A DNA stretch of 64,000 bases, from positions 3,113,501-3,177,500 of the forward strand of contig NZ_CP150269.1 of assembly GCF_037976825.1 (NCBI RefSeq), given 5' to 3'. The notes beneath the pieces were generated by a model, which saw only the letters and a list, made by a program, of their open reading frames with translations, made no database searches and had not been told where the DNA came from. This document shows, one piece after another, positions 25,426 through 34,813 of this stretch (its first letter is position 1; each line of letters starts with the position of its first letter). Origin of the DNA: Paenibacillus sp. FSL K6-1330 (GTDB lineage: Bacteria; Bacillota; Bacilli; Paenibacillales; Paenibacillaceae). The position numbers and the translations under genes were made by a program.

Positions 25426-25586
25426 TGATAACAAAATATTCCTGCTTTGTCGCTATCGCTCCTCGGTTGCCAAGAGGGGTTTCGGAGAAGTGAAATCAGG
25501 CAACACATCCAACCGGCTAAGTCTAACGACCCGTTCCCTTTGGTCACTTAAGCCGCTTGAACGTCAGGAATACAGGAACGTTATCG
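25426..25586 (+). other. attC-like site 29 (type L)
   Basis: R'' TGATAAC at 25426-25432 pairs with R' of site 28; R' GTTATCG is at 25580-25586. L arms are TATTCCTGC/GTCAGGAATA. Confidence 0.87.
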
Positions 25587-25728
25587 GAAATCAGCGCAAA
25601 GAATTAAATGGTTTTTAGAACTATTTTTTTCTAAGCCATAACGGCACAAAGTAGGTTTGTGGATGGTGTTTAATTATATAGTTTGGTCCATTATTTTTTT
25701 TAGAAGACTTACAATTGGGAGAACCACA

Positions 25729-27225
25729 ATGAAGAAAATACTAAGTAAAACAGGCACATCAACAGTATGTGTCATCCTACTTATCGTGATAATTACTACT
25801 ATAGTTTGTTGGGATGAACTTGGGAGTTTAGTAAGGACAGGGAGTTATGATAATACGGATAATATGGTGAAAACCATAATGTCCAAAACGGCCACTCCAG
25901 GAGTAGCAGCGGTAATGTTAAAGCAGGGCAAGACAGAATATAAGAATTACGGATATGCAGATGTTAAAAATAAGAAGAGGGTAACTGAAGAATCATTGTT
26001 TGAATTGGGATCGACTACAAAGGCATTTACGGCTTTGGCCGTTATTTTATTAGAAAATGAGGAATACTTATCTTACTCAGATTCTATTACAGATTATATT
26101 CCTACGTTTGAGCCAACCATTAAGGGTGAGAAAGTTAATATTATGATTCATCAGTTGTTAGCTCATACAAGTGGAATTCCACCTTGGAGTATTCGGTTAA
26201 TTCCTGAAGGTACCACGGAGGATATGCTTGAAAAAACGATACATAATGTGTCAGACATTGCATTAGATACGTATCCTGGGACAGCATATAATTATGCAAC
26301 AGTTAATTATGATATTTTAGCGATGATTATTGAAAAAGTTACAGGCAAACGTTATCAGGATTACATGACTGAAAACATACTGGTTCCTTTAGGAATGACT
26401 GATAGTTATTTTTCAACAGGTAAGGAAAAGGAATCTGATAAACTTACCAAAGGATATCGTGTATTTTTTGGAAGGAGCCTAGAATATGATGCCCCTAGAT
26501 ATTATGGGAATATCGCTGCAGGATATTTGGTAACGAATTCAAAAGATTTAGAACGCTGGATTAATGCACAAATGGGGATAGGCGATATACCAGATAATTT
26601 ATTGAAAGCGATACAACAATCTCATCAAGTCGACATCAAAATGGCGGGATACGAAGGTGAAAATCAATACTATTCATTCGGATGGAGTATTGATACGAGA
26701 AATAGAGTTGTTAGTCATAATGGATCAAATCCTAATTACTCCTCACAGGTTCTTATTGATTTAGAAAAGCAGCAAGCCATTTTTGTTCTGGCTAATTTGA
26801 ATTCAACTGCACCATCGCTAATTGCTAATAATATTTATGAGAATATGAATGAAAATCATATGAATAAATTTAATTATGATGACGTGTACCTATTAATTGA
26901 TTTAGTATTTTCATTCTTAGTAATAATAGCCGTGGTTATCTTATGTGTCCAAGCAATTAAACTCGTTAGAGGAATACAACTAAATATTAAAGATGAAAAG
27001 ACAAGGTTCAGAAAAATGACAGGAAGTAGTATCGCACTAATCTTAAGCATTATGCTTTTGGTATTGGTAATGATCTGGCCTTATATATTAGATTATAATT
27101 ATTTAATGATAAGGGTGTGGATGTCGTATTCAATATTTATTTGGATGGGGGTTACTTCTATCAATTGTATTTTAACGATAATAATTAATATTAAAAAAAT
27201 CGGAATTATTAGAAGCAGTTTATAA
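25729..27225 (+). CDS. Membrane-bound beta-lactamase-family serine hydrolase (cassette 30)
   Basis: This 498-residue protein has one N-terminal membrane anchor (STVCVILLIVIITTIVCW), a class C beta-lactamase/PBP-like domain facing outward, and three C-terminal membrane helices. The SxxK motif is S95-TTK98 in ELGSTTKAFTALA, the HxG motif is SHNGSNP, and the YxN motif position reads AYNYATVNYD, so YAT seems to replace the usual YSN. Such proteins are D,D-peptidase or esterase-like; resistance is not implied. GGGAGAACC precedes the ATG. It is the largest single-gene cassette after the OLD gene. Confidence 0.85.
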   Translation: MKKILSKTGTSTVCVILLIVIITTIVCWDELGSLVRTGSYDNTDNMVKTIMSKTATPGVAAVMLKQGKTEYKNYGYADVKNKKRVTEESLFELGSTTKAFTALAVILLENEEYLSYSDSITDYIPTFEPTIKGEKVNIMIHQLLAHTSGIPPWSIRLIPEGTTEDMLEKTIHNVSDIALDTYPGTAYNYATVNYDILAMIIEKVTGKRYQDYMTENILVPLGMTDSYFSTGKEKESDKLTKGYRVFFGRSLEYDAPRYYGNIAAGYLVTNSKDLERWINAQMGIGDIPDNLLKAIQQSHQVDIKMAGYEGENQYYSFGWSIDTRNRVVSHNGSNPNYSSQVLIDLEKQQAIFVLANLNSTAPSLIANNIYENMNENHMNKFNYDDVYLLIDLVFSFLVIIAVVILCVQAIKLVRGIQLNIKDEKTRFRKMTGSSIALILSIMLLVLVMIWPYILDYNYLMIRVWMSYSIFIWMGVTSINCILTIIINIKKIGIIRSSL

Positions 27226-27325
27226 AAAAATAGAGGTAAAATGTGAAAATCATATTGTTTGTCTGATCTTGATTTCTCAGATCTTTAAAGAAGATTAGGT
27301 GTATTTGGAAGAAGGCGCTGACATC

Positions 27326-27483
27326 CGATAACAAAGCATTCCTACAGCGGGCATTCGCCCTTGATCGCTAAGAAGGATTCCCAAGGAGTTTATTCAAGCG
27401 ATACATTCAACCAGCAAAGTCTGACGACACGTTTCCTACGGTCACTTATGCTGTTTGAACGTCAGGAATGCCAAACGTTATGT
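27326..27483 (+). other. attC-like site 30 (type L)
   Basis: R'' CGATAAC at 27326-27332 pairs with R' of site 29, with inward GCGCTGA also pairing (16 of 18). R' GTTATGT is at 27477-27483. Confidence 0.88.
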
Positions 27484-27516
27484 GCAATCAGCCTAAATAC
27501 ACAGAGGAGAATGTGA

Positions 27517-27948
27517 ATGATAATTCGTGAAGCTGAAACAAATGACGCCAAAGCTATTGAACGATTATATAAAGAGTTGCTTCCAAACAACCCAAAAATA
27601 AAAGTGTTGGAAGATAGAATAGAAGAAATTAAACAAAATCCTAATAGTTTCTTGTTCATTTGCGAAGTAGACCAAGAGATCGTTGCAACTGCACATCTGC
27701 ATCTATGTTTAGATGCATTGATAGAGTCACAACCTTTTGGGGTTGTAGAACGTGTAATTGTATCTGGAAACAGACAAGGTCAAGGTTATGGATCGCTCAT
27801 TATGAAGCATATTGAAGATCTGTGTATTTCAAGGGGTTGTGTTAAGGTCTTTTTAACCAGCGGAGCTTCGAGGAAGCAAGCACACGAGTTCTATACAAAG
27901 TTAGGTTATGACGGTGATTCGAGTAAAGCCTTTAAGAAGTACTTATAA
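27517..27948 (+). CDS. GNAT-family N-acetyltransferase (cassette 31)
   Basis: The 143-residue protein has VVERVIVSGNRQGQGYGSLIMKHIE, with the acetyl-CoA loop RQGQGYG, and ends ASRKQAHEFYTKLGYDGD, the usual motif B. The MIIREAETNDAKAIERLY start is standard for small GNATs. The substrate is unknown. AGGAGAATGTGA precedes the ATG. Confidence 0.88.
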   Translation: MIIREAETNDAKAIERLYKELLPNNPKIKVLEDRIEEIKQNPNSFLFICEVDQEIVATAHLHLCLDALIESQPFGVVERVIVSGNRQGQGYGSLIMKHIEDLCISRGCVKVFLTSGASRKQAHEFYTKLGYDGDSSKAFKKYL

Positions 27949-27982
27949 TTTTTGAAAGTTTTTCGAAGATGAGGCAGACATT

Positions 27983-28168
27983 ACATAACACTATATTCCC
28001 CCAGCGGGGCGTTCGCCCCTTGGTCCGCCAAGAGCGAAGGGATTTCACTGCGGAGCGAATTCAGAGGTACAGGGAAGCGTTGGCGGACAACCCTGCGAAC
28101 CTAACCGCGCCGCGGCCGGCCCTTCGGGCCTTAAGGTTCTCGGGTTCGGGAATACATAAACGTTATAT
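27983..28168 (+). other. attC-like site 31 (type L)
   Basis: R'' ACATAAC at 27983-27989 pairs with R' of site 30; R' GTTATAT is at 28162-28168. L arms are TATTCCC/GGGAATA, a compensated change. Confidence 0.87.
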
Positions 28169-28206
28169 GAAACCACACGAAAGATATTTATTTTGAAGGT
28201 GATATC

Positions 28207-28749
28207 ATGGGAGTCTTTAAGAAAATCGATAACCTTATCTCTCTCGTTACAATAAAAAATGGATCTGCGGAAGATATTGTTGGTGAAGTATGTACGAATC
28301 TCTATAAAGAAGAAGGTTCTAAAGTTAAAGAAGATTTTAATTCTTTTCCTATTTGGCTGCAAGATATTATTTTACTTATTGAGTTCGATACTGAATTAGC
28401 GATGAGTGGAATAGTTGGATTTCTAGAGAATTCTACAGGATTAATGTTAGATGAAACAATTGATACTCTTAAACGCATCAATGCAATTGATGATTATAGG
28501 GTAATGAATAAAATTAAAGAGATATTGAAGAAGAATGGAATCGAAATAAAAGTACTTAGAGAAAATATTAATAGAAGAAGTGAATATGAAGTCTTGAAAA
28601 GCCAAGAAGTACATGAATTGAATTTTGAAGAAATAATAAATGAAGAAACGAATTTATATCTATATCAAGATCGAAATATATTTGAATACTTATTTGAGTA
28701 CATAGATTTAAACCGAGCTGAATTATTAACAGACATAAGGAATTTGTAA
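28207..28749 (+). CDS. DMP19/DUF4375-like protein (cassette 32)
   Basis: The 180-residue protein has a helical core FPIWLQDIILLIEFDTELAMSG followed by GIVGFLENSTGLMLDETIDTL, resembling DMP19-type (DUF4375) domains, which are small, acidic and in some cases DNA-mimic proteins. The C-terminal third is a separate acidic tail. The assignment is moderate and no activity is implied. GAAGGTG precedes the ATG. Confidence 0.5.
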   Translation: MGVFKKIDNLISLVTIKNGSAEDIVGEVCTNLYKEEGSKVKEDFNSFPIWLQDIILLIEFDTELAMSGIVGFLENSTGLMLDETIDTLKRINAIDDYRVMNKIKEILKKNGIEIKVLRENINRRSEYEVLKSQEVHELNFEEIINEETNLYLYQDRNIFEYLFEYIDLNRAELLTDIRNL

Positions 28750-28775
28750 GTTTGGCTTCGGAGTCGTGTGGCATC

Positions 28776-28937
28776 ATATAACACCATTTTCACGCTGCGG
28801 GAGCTAAAACTCCTTTGGTCCGGCGAGGAATTTCACAGAAGCAGAGTCAGCCGGACAACCCTGCGAGCCTAAGTCTGGCGACCCGTTCCCTGCGGTCACT
28901 TAAGCCTCTCGGGTTCGTGAACACAACAACGTTATGC
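28776..28937 (+). other. attC-like site 32 (type L)
   Basis: R'' ATATAAC at 28776-28782 pairs with R' of site 31; R' GTTATGC is at 28931-28937. The L box is TTTTCACG/CGTGAACA. Confidence 0.87.
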
Positions 28938-28982
28938 GCCATTACCGGTAAATACTAAAGATAATATTTAAGGAGATAATTT

Positions 28983-29636
28983 ATGAAGGGTAAAATACTC
29001 TTATTATTCTTTATTACGTTAGTGTTTTCATCTTGTCAAAATATTAGTCAATCGACTACCTTGAACAGCGAAACTAAATCAACAATGAATTCTGAACTGC
29101 CCCCTGATGTAGCGAGTACAGGTAATGGAACAGATTCGAAAGTAATAACTGAAGTTCGATCAGATCCTTCTAACAATGAAGTGTTATCCATGAGCATTGG
29201 GAACTATGAGTTGAAAGGAGAATTCTATGATGAAATGCTTCGAAATCCTATAGATCATGATTATGAAGTGGATTTTAATGAATTTCAGAATTCCAAAGAG
29301 ATTATAACAACATTGGCATGGGGGGCGTTGGAAGGCAAATATACAGAGATTTGGGATAAAGAGTTGAACCAAATATATAATAAACTTCTTTCTAAGTTGG
29401 ATAGAGAACCAAGAGAAGCACTAATTGAATCGCAGAAAGAATGGTTACAGTATCACTTAAGGGAAACAAAATTTGTAGAGAAGACATTTATTAGTAATGG
29501 TTACCTTGGATCACAAGGATCGGTAAGTCTAGGCAGGGTTATAAAGGAGAGAATTAGGGAAAGAACAATGCAATTATTTGAATATCGATATTTGCTAGAT
29601 GGTGAAGTTGAGTTTTTATACCAAAGCAAAAAATAG
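28983..29636 (+). CDS. LprI/DUF1311-like lipoprotein (cassette 33)
   Basis: The 217-residue protein has a lipoprotein signal (MKGKILLLFFITLVFSSC, lipobox VFSSC). After a Ser/Thr-rich linker, the C-terminal half carries NKLLSKLDREPREALIESQK and EWLQYHLRETKFVE, the helical pattern of DUF1311 (LprI lysozyme-inhibitor-like) domains. It is likely surface-anchored; lysozyme inhibition is only a family-level possibility. AAGGAG precedes the ATG. Confidence 0.75.
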   Translation: MKGKILLLFFITLVFSSCQNISQSTTLNSETKSTMNSELPPDVASTGNGTDSKVITEVRSDPSNNEVLSMSIGNYELKGEFYDEMLRNPIDHDYEVDFNEFQNSKEIITTLAWGALEGKYTEIWDKELNQIYNKLLSKLDREPREALIESQKEWLQYHLRETKFVEKTFISNGYLGSQGSVSLGRVIKERIRERTMQLFEYRYLLDGEVEFLYQSKK

Positions 29637-29689
29637 AGTTGGAATCTTGACCAAAAGTTTTTAGGTGATGCTTCGAAGACAGTAACCGC

Positions 29690-29853
29690 GCATAACACTG
29701 TATTCACGCTGCGGGAGCTTAAGCTCCCTTGGTCCGGGCCGAGGAACTTCGGAGAAGCAGAGTCAGCCGGACAACCCTGCGAGCCTAAGTCTGACGACCC
29801 GTTCCCTGCGGTCACTTAAGGCTCTCGGGTTCGTGAATACAACAACGTTATGC
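29690..29853 (+). other. attC-like site 33 (type L)
   Basis: R'' GCATAAC at 29690-29696 pairs with R' of site 32; R' GTTATGC is at 29847-29853. The body is very like site 32. Confidence 0.88.
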
Positions 29854-29891
29854 GAAACCCTTGCAACATGATATTGAGAGGATGATTTTAA

Positions 29892-30707
29892 TTGACAACA
29901 ATGACAAATGAAGAAAATTTACATTTTGCTTGTTACAACCAAAATAAAGAGTTGGTACAAAGGCTTTTGATTAACGTAAAGCCTAGTGCACTCAATAAAA
30001 AGCTTACTGACTATTCAAACCCAATTCAAGGGACTCCTTTACAAATATCCTGTAGAAATGGAAATCTGGATATTGTGAAACTTTTAATTGAAGCAGGAGT
30101 AGACAAGGAAATTAAAGATGTTGCAAAACAAAGTCCGTTATCAATTGCTGTTACTAACAATCACTACGACGTTACCAAATACTTAGTTGAAGTTGGAGCA
30201 GACATCTATTCAAAAGGTTCAAACAATCTGCAACCTATTCATTTTGCTTGCGCACACGGAAGTAGGAAGATAATTGAATTACTATTATTCATGGGGGTTG
30301 ATATAAATCAAGTTGATGGTCTGAAAAGCTCACTACTTGACTTTACAACGAATCTTGATGGCGGAAATTTAGAAGCAACTAAAACATTAGTAGAAAACGG
30401 AATTGATAAGATATATTTTTCAACAGCGTTCAAATGGGCTTGTTGGAGAAACAATATAAAAATTGCCGAATACTTATTAGAGAATGGGGCGGATTTCAAA
30501 AGTGAAACAACCCCTAAATCAGAGTTATTGTTCTGGGTTTGCGGTTTAGGATATAAGGAGATAGTTAAACTATTATTAGGACTAGGTGTTGACTTTAAAA
30601 CTCACGTGAAATTCAAAGGGAAAGTATTATCTTATAATGGAAGTCCTTTGGACAGAGCTATTGAAACAAATCAAACCGAAATCGTAGAACTGATTAATGC
30701 TAATTAA
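29892..30707 (+). CDS. Ankyrin-repeat protein (cassette 34)
   Basis: The protein of about 271 residues is built almost wholly of ankyrin repeats: GTPLQISCRNGNLDIVKLLIEAG, SPLSIAVTNNHYDVTKYLVEVGAD, PIHFACAHGSRKIIELLLFMGVD, FKWACWRNNIKIAEYLLENGAD, and LLFWVCGLGYKEIVKLLLGLGVD. No secretion signal or enzymatic domain is seen, so it is a cytoplasmic protein-binding scaffold by inference. The start is a TTG at 29892, with GAGAGGATG upstream, or the ATG three codons on. Confidence 0.88.
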   Translation: MTTMTNEENLHFACYNQNKELVQRLLINVKPSALNKKLTDYSNPIQGTPLQISCRNGNLDIVKLLIEAGVDKEIKDVAKQSPLSIAVTNNHYDVTKYLVEVGADIYSKGSNNLQPIHFACAHGSRKIIELLLFMGVDINQVDGLKSSLLDFTTNLDGGNLEATKTLVENGIDKIYFSTAFKWACWRNNIKIAEYLLENGADFKSETTPKSELLFWVCGLGYKEIVKLLLGLGVDFKTHVKFKGKVLSYNGSPLDRAIETNQTEIVELINAN

Positions 30708-30802
30708 AATCAGGAGCTTATATAGTAGTGATGCTGCTTTTTTCGGTTGTTAGAGATAATCAATTGAATATATGTAAGTTAATCAATAAGGGAAAGGGCA
30801 TC

Positions 30803-30967
30803 GCATAACACCATATTCACGCATCGGGTCATTCGGCCCTCGGTCCACCGCGGCGACAATTCGAGGAAGCTAATTCAGGCGGACACATCCGCACCGACTA
30901 AGCGCATCACGCCCGGCGACTTCGTCGCCTTAAGTCGGTGGGACGTCGAGAATACAAAACGTTATAA
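30803..30967 (+). other. attC-like site 34 (type L)
   Basis: R'' GCATAAC at 30803-30809 pairs with R' of site 33; R' GTTATAA is at 30961-30967. Confidence 0.87.
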
Positions 30968-31012
30968 GAAATCGGAGATGAACGTAAAAAATCATTTGAG
31001 TTGGTGATTTCG

Positions 31013-31558
31013 ATGAAGGATCCAGTGATAATTGAGCCGTACAACGATAGTTGGCCAAATCTCTTTAATGAATTACGAACTCAGATTGTAAAGAAAATTG
31101 GTTCTGACGTACATAGAGTTGATCATATTGGATCGACGTCAGTAGTTGGTTTGGCAGCTAAGCCCATCATTGATATTCAGATATCTGTAAGGAATTTAGG
31201 CAATATAGAGACAATCATATCCAGACTTGCATCTTTAGGATATCGATATCGTTCGGATAATGATGATTTGACTAAGAGGTACTTCAGAGAATCACCTGGG
31301 ATGAGTAGAACTCATATTCATGTAAGGCAAGCAGGTAGCTGGTCTGAACAATTCAATTTATTATTTCGAGATTACTTAAGAACTCATGAAGATGATAGAG
31401 ATCAATATTCCAGGACGAAGTATGAATTAGCAAACCGGTATAGAGATCAAAGAGAACAATATGTAGACGCTAAGACTGAAATCGTATGGGATATTATAAA
31501 GAAGGCTAATACATGGAGTCAAAAGATCGGATGGAAACCCAGTAAAGCTGATTTGTAA
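31013..31558 (+). CDS. GrpB/UPF0157-family protein, copy 1 (cassette 35)
   Basis: The 181-residue protein is a single GrpB (UPF0157) domain: VIIEPYNDSWPNLFNELR, then RVDHIGSTSVVGLAAKPIIDIQI with the nucleotidyltransferase-like GSTSV/DIQI pattern, and the C-terminal YVDAKTEIVWDI. Family members have a nucleotidyltransferase fold; one branch includes dephospho-CoA-kinase-linked GrpB. The biochemical role is not established. ATG 31013 with TTGGTGAT upstream makes it the same length as the second GrpB gene at 36862, which shares only the family motifs. Confidence 0.85.
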   Translation: MKDPVIIEPYNDSWPNLFNELRTQIVKKIGSDVHRVDHIGSTSVVGLAAKPIIDIQISVRNLGNIETIISRLASLGYRYRSDNDDLTKRYFRESPGMSRTHIHVRQAGSWSEQFNLLFRDYLRTHEDDRDQYSRTKYELANRYRDQREQYVDAKTEIVWDIIKKANTWSQKIGWKPSKADL

Positions 31559-31582
31559 GTGATTCGAAGAAGCGCCGACATC

Positions 31583-31750
31583 TTATAACATTATATTCAC
31601 GCTGCGGATCGGCTGAAGCCGATCCTTGGTCCGCCGAGGCAACTAGCAGGGAAGCAAATCAGGCGGACAACCCTGCGAACCTAACCGTGTCGCGGCCGCC
31701 CCCGTTGGGGGCTTAAGGTTCTCGGGTTCGTGAATACGGGAATGTTATAA
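31583..31750 (+). other. attC-like site 35 (type L)
   Basis: R'' TTATAAC at 31583-31589 pairs with R' of site 34; R' GTTATAA is at 31744-31750 (preceded by AAT instead of AAC). Confidence 0.87.
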
Positions 31751-31801
31751 TAAATCCCCGCAAACCATACAAAAACTCAATATCTGAAGGGAGAAAGAAA
31801 A

Positions 31802-32534
31802 ATTAAAAAATATCTTTTAATTCATTTAATTCTTCTCTTTCTAGTTGGATGTAGTGAAGAAGTAGTCAAAACAGAAAATAAGGGAAAATGGAGAAACAAT
31901 TGATTCTGAACAATTGGTTGAAGTAAGCAAAACAATTGAATTCATTAATGAATACCATGATATTCATATTACTGGAAAATTATCTGAACATGGTGATAAG
32001 ATTTCAGATTTTATTATTAGGAATAATGAGGGTGAAGCCGGACCCTTTCAATGGAATCAAAGTTCTTTGAGAGATCCAATAATTTACTATGAGGATATTA
32101 ATCAAGATAATCAAAATGAAATTGTCTTTATCAACATTTTTGATCATGGAACTGGAATTATTCTTTCGGAAGCGCATGTAATAGCAATCAATTCGACCGA
32201 AGTCATCGTTGAACCTATACAAGAAATCATCACAGAGAACATAAGATTTTCAGGAAAACAAGTATATCTAGAGGATAGATTGATTTATGAAACATCTAAG
32301 TATGGTGACTTAAAGGCATATTATGACGACTGGATAAATTATAAGGTGGTCAATGGGAAATTAATTGGCGGCGTGAGAATTGGAGATGGAAGAACAGAAC
32401 AGTATGCTGGTTATTTAGAGGTAGAGTATGCTTTTTATGAAGGGAAATATGTTGTAAAAGAAGTTAGACATATTGAAGACGACGAGATGCAAACTGAAGG
32501 ATTACCTTTGCCATTGACTATACGAAAGAACTAA
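31802..32534 (+). pseudogene. Lipoprotein gene with frameshift and non-standard start (cassette 36)
   Basis: A frame beginning at 31802 with ATT encodes a lipoprotein signal (KKYLLIHLILLFLVGC, lipobox LVGC) but runs into a stop at about 31903. The downstream frame, open to 32534 and reading ENGETIDSEQLVEVSKTIEF, carries the rest, about 206 residues from a TTG at 31914. A one-base indel at about 31880-31890 would join them, and the missing ATG/TTG at the front is a second lesion. The mature part has DYxDINQDNQNEIV-like Asp-rich repeats (FG-GAP-like) and no enzyme motif. GGGAGAAAG sits upstream. Confidence 0.65.
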
Positions 32535-32562
32535 TGAGTAACGCTTCGAAAGCGGGGACATC

Positions 32563-32750
32563 TTATAACACAATATTCACGCATCGGGCATTCGCCCTCG
32601 GTCCGCACGAAGTTAGAAGTGGAATCAGAGAGGCATTTCAGTAGCAGAGAAGCGGATTCAGCCGGACACACCTGCACCACCTAACCGCATTGCGGCCGTC
32701 CCTTACGGGACTTAAGGTGGTGGGGCGTCGTGAACACAATAACGTTATAA
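32563..32750 (+). other. attC-like site 36 (type L)
   Basis: R'' TTATAAC at 32563-32569 pairs with R' of site 35; R' GTTATAA is at 32744-32750. Confidence 0.87.
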
Positions 32751-32777
32751 GAAATTGGCATAAAGAGAGGGAATTCA

Positions 32778-33428
32778 ATGGAAACCTATGCTCACTTTGT
32801 TTCAAAGCAAACGGATCAAGGGATAAAAATATTCAGACATCATACAGAATTTCGTTCTACAAACGGTGCTGGGAAGGCAATAGGTTTGATTGTAATGATG
32901 AATCCAGGAAACGCGAGACCTGTTGATGACCTTCTTTTTAATAGGCTCGAAAATTCTGAATATGAAACTGAAGAGCTGGTTCTCACAATGCCTGATAATA
33001 CAATGAAAAAGGTTATGGGTATGATTCGAAAAGCTTACAAAGACAATGGAATTACATTTCCAAATCAATATTCCATTCATATTGAAAACATATTTAATAT
33101 TCGTGAGAAAGACAGTGATAAGGCAAAAAGATACGCAAAAAGCATAAACGGAATAGATCATCTAATGTTTAAGTGCAGAGAATTATTAAATAACTATGAT
33201 TTCGTATTTTTTGCTTGGGGCAAGTTAGATATAGCCTTAGAACGGCAAAAGGATTTATTTAAAAAGTATCCTCAAGCAATAGTTGTAAATAAATTGAATT
33301 ATAAAGGCACGCTTATGGATGTGAACTATCCAGTACATCCCTTATACATGAATACGGAATACTTTTTAAAGGCATCAAAAAACAAATTAAAAGTTAGATT
33401 AATCGAAGAAGAAGCTAACATCTTATAA
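32778..33428 (+). CDS. DUF1643-like protein (cassette 37)
   Basis: The 216-residue protein has GLIVMMNPGNARPVDDLLFN at the start of its core, FVFFAWGKLDIALERQ in the middle and VNYPVHPLYMN near the end, matching DUF1643-type proteins (MxNPS, AWG and HPL motifs). The family is often found in mobile DNA and its function is unknown. The stop codon (33426-33428) falls inside the R'' box of site 37, so the last codons double as the cassette-end repeat. GAGAGGG precedes the ATG. Confidence 0.7.
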   Translation: METYAHFVSKQTDQGIKIFRHHTEFRSTNGAGKAIGLIVMMNPGNARPVDDLLFNRLENSEYETEELVLTMPDNTMKKVMGMIRKAYKDNGITFPNQYSIHIENIFNIREKDSDKAKRYAKSINGIDHLMFKCRELLNNYDFVFFAWGKLDIALERQKDLFKKYPQAIVVNKLNYKGTLMDVNYPVHPLYMNTEYFLKASKNKLKVRLIEEEANIL

Positions 33429-33518
33429 CATCATATTCACGCTGCGGGCATACGCCCTGGGTCCTGCATTCGCCGGACACTCAGCATACGCTGAGTCGTG
33501 AATACAGGAACGTTAAAT
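33423..33518 (+). other. attC-like site 37 (type S, 96 bp)
   Basis: R'' TTATAAC at 33423-33429 pairs with R' of site 36; R' GTTAAAT is at 33512-33518. It is the only S-type site outside the 8.8-19.1 kb stretch. Confidence 0.88.
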
Positions 33519-34296
33519 GAAATTAATTATGGGGGGAAGGGATTTGAGGGCTACCCAAGATGTACTTAGTATTTGGAGGAAGTTTGACAATTTTCCCATG
33601 GAAACAATAACAAAAGCTTGGTATTTTCAATTAGCTTCGGAATTTAAACAACGAACAATTGAACAAATGAAAACACATAGAGGGCAGTATGGAACTTCAG
33701 GAAATTGTTTTGATTTAGCAATGTGGTTAATTCATGAATTCAGACAAGAGAAATTTACTAGTTATGCAATATTAACTCCAGACTCCCACGTTGCTGTGGT
33801 TGTATTAAACGAGAATGGAGATAGGTACTTATGTGATTTAGGTGATCAGTGGATTGAACCGATATTAATAGAACAAAATAATGAAGATTATACGGAAGAG
33901 TTCATTGATAACTTCTTTCCAGGTGCACAAGTAAAATTGGAATCACAAGTGAATAGCCTATTAGTGACATATAGAAGACCGAACGGTAAAGAAAGTAAGC
34001 AAAAGTATATCTTAGATCCTATATCGGATGAAAGATTAATCGCTGAGGGTGAGAAGACTCAACGTACTCTAAGGACAGCACTTGTTGAAAGGAGAATTTT
34101 TACTGATAGTCACGTAATCCATTGGGAGTTTGACAACTATATTAGTTTCTTTAGTTCAATGGATGGAAAGCAGATTGAGAAAAAACTTCAAACTATAGAA
34201 GAATGGGCTGAACGAATCGGTAACGTAAGTGGTATAGATAAGAAGATAATAAGAAATGCTTTGGAAGTGTATTCGAAGAAGTCCCCCCAGAATTAA
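33517..34296 (+). CDS. Hypothetical protein with NAT/transglutaminase-like Cys-His-Asp pattern (cassette 38)
   Basis: In the 259-residue frame, GTSGNCFDLAMWLIHEF (Cys64), DSHVAVVVLNENG (His91) and RYLCDLGDQW (Asp107) occur in the order and spacing of the catalytic triad of arylamine N-acetyltransferase and transglutaminase-like enzymes. Activity is inferred only from these residues. The C-terminal half is unassigned. The ATG at 33517 overlaps the R' box; an ATG at 33529 or a TTG at 33544 after GGGGGGAAGGG are alternative starts. Confidence 0.55.
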   Translation: MKLIMGGRDLRATQDVLSIWRKFDNFPMETITKAWYFQLASEFKQRTIEQMKTHRGQYGTSGNCFDLAMWLIHEFRQEKFTSYAILTPDSHVAVVVLNENGDRYLCDLGDQWIEPILIEQNNEDYTEEFIDNFFPGAQVKLESQVNSLLVTYRRPNGKESKQKYILDPISDERLIAEGEKTQRTLRTALVERRIFTDSHVIHWEFDNYISFFSSMDGKQIEKKLQTIEEWAERIGNVSGIDKKIIRNALEVYSKKSPQN

Positions 34297-34300
34297 CATC

Positions 34301-34449
34301 ATATAACACAGTATTCACGCAGCGGGGCTTACGCCCCTTGGTCGCCAGATGTATAATAATCGAAGAAGATAACTCGGACGACACGCGAGCCGACATAAGA
34401 TAGGAGCTATCTAAGGCCGGCTCGTGTCGTGAATACGGGAACGTTATAC
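34301..34449 (+). other. attC-like site 38 (type R)
   Basis: R'' ATATAAC at 34301-34307 has one mismatch to R' of site 37, but the inward AATTAA still pairs. R' GTTATAC is at 34443-34449. Confidence 0.86.
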
Positions 34450-34490
34450 GATAGAATCAATAATAATAGAACAGCGGGTCGGAAGACCCT

Positions 34491-34778
34491 CTAAATGCCA
34501 GAGTTCTGTAACTCACAAAAGAGTTGTAGAGCATCTTTGAAACCTTGTATGTAAATACTTCTTTCTAGGATGGACTGGAGAGAAATCTGAGCGTCTTCGT
34601 AAAGAAAAGCTGTATGTTGAAGTTGATCGGGTAAAGCATCACGAAGCGTTCTGAAATATTGATCAGTTTCTAAAGTAAGTTGACTGTATTCGGTATGATG
34701 TTCTGAAAGTTCAGTGTAGAGTAATTCCAATCGTATTCTTATGAGTGGTTCTGCTAATGAATCTAATGTATTAACCAT
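34491..34778 (-). CDS. Small conserved protein of a divergent XRE pair (cassette 39)
   Basis: This 95-residue third member of the set is almost identical to 19191-19478 (changes in the YSQLTLETDQYFRTL segment). It is acidic and helical, unassigned, and divergent from the XRE gene at 34877. GGAGGTCTAACATATGG upstream on the leftward strand gives a clear ribosome binding site. The intergenic region is about 60 bases shorter than in cassette 22. Confidence 0.62.
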   Translation of the reverse strand: MVNTLDSLAEPLIRIRLELLYTELSEHHTEYSQLTLETDQYFRTLRDALPDQLQHTAFLYEDAQISLQSILERSIYIQGFKDALQLFCELQNSGI

Positions 34779-34795
34779 ATGTTAGACCTCCTTTT

Positions 34796-34813
34796 TTAAC
34801 TTTATAGAGTTAA
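34796..34813. promoter_or_regulatory. Operator-like palindrome between the divergent pair
   Basis: TTAACTTTATAGAGTTAA is an 18-base near-perfect palindrome. It looks like a fusion of the two elements of cassette 22 (19495 and 19550), made by deleting the sequence between them. Confidence 0.55.

Noticed and set aside
25729..27225. Beta-lactamase resistance gene
   Set aside because: The SxxK and HxG motifs are present, but the YxN motif is altered (YAT) and the protein has extra C-terminal membrane helices, as in envelope serine hydrolases that do not confer resistance.
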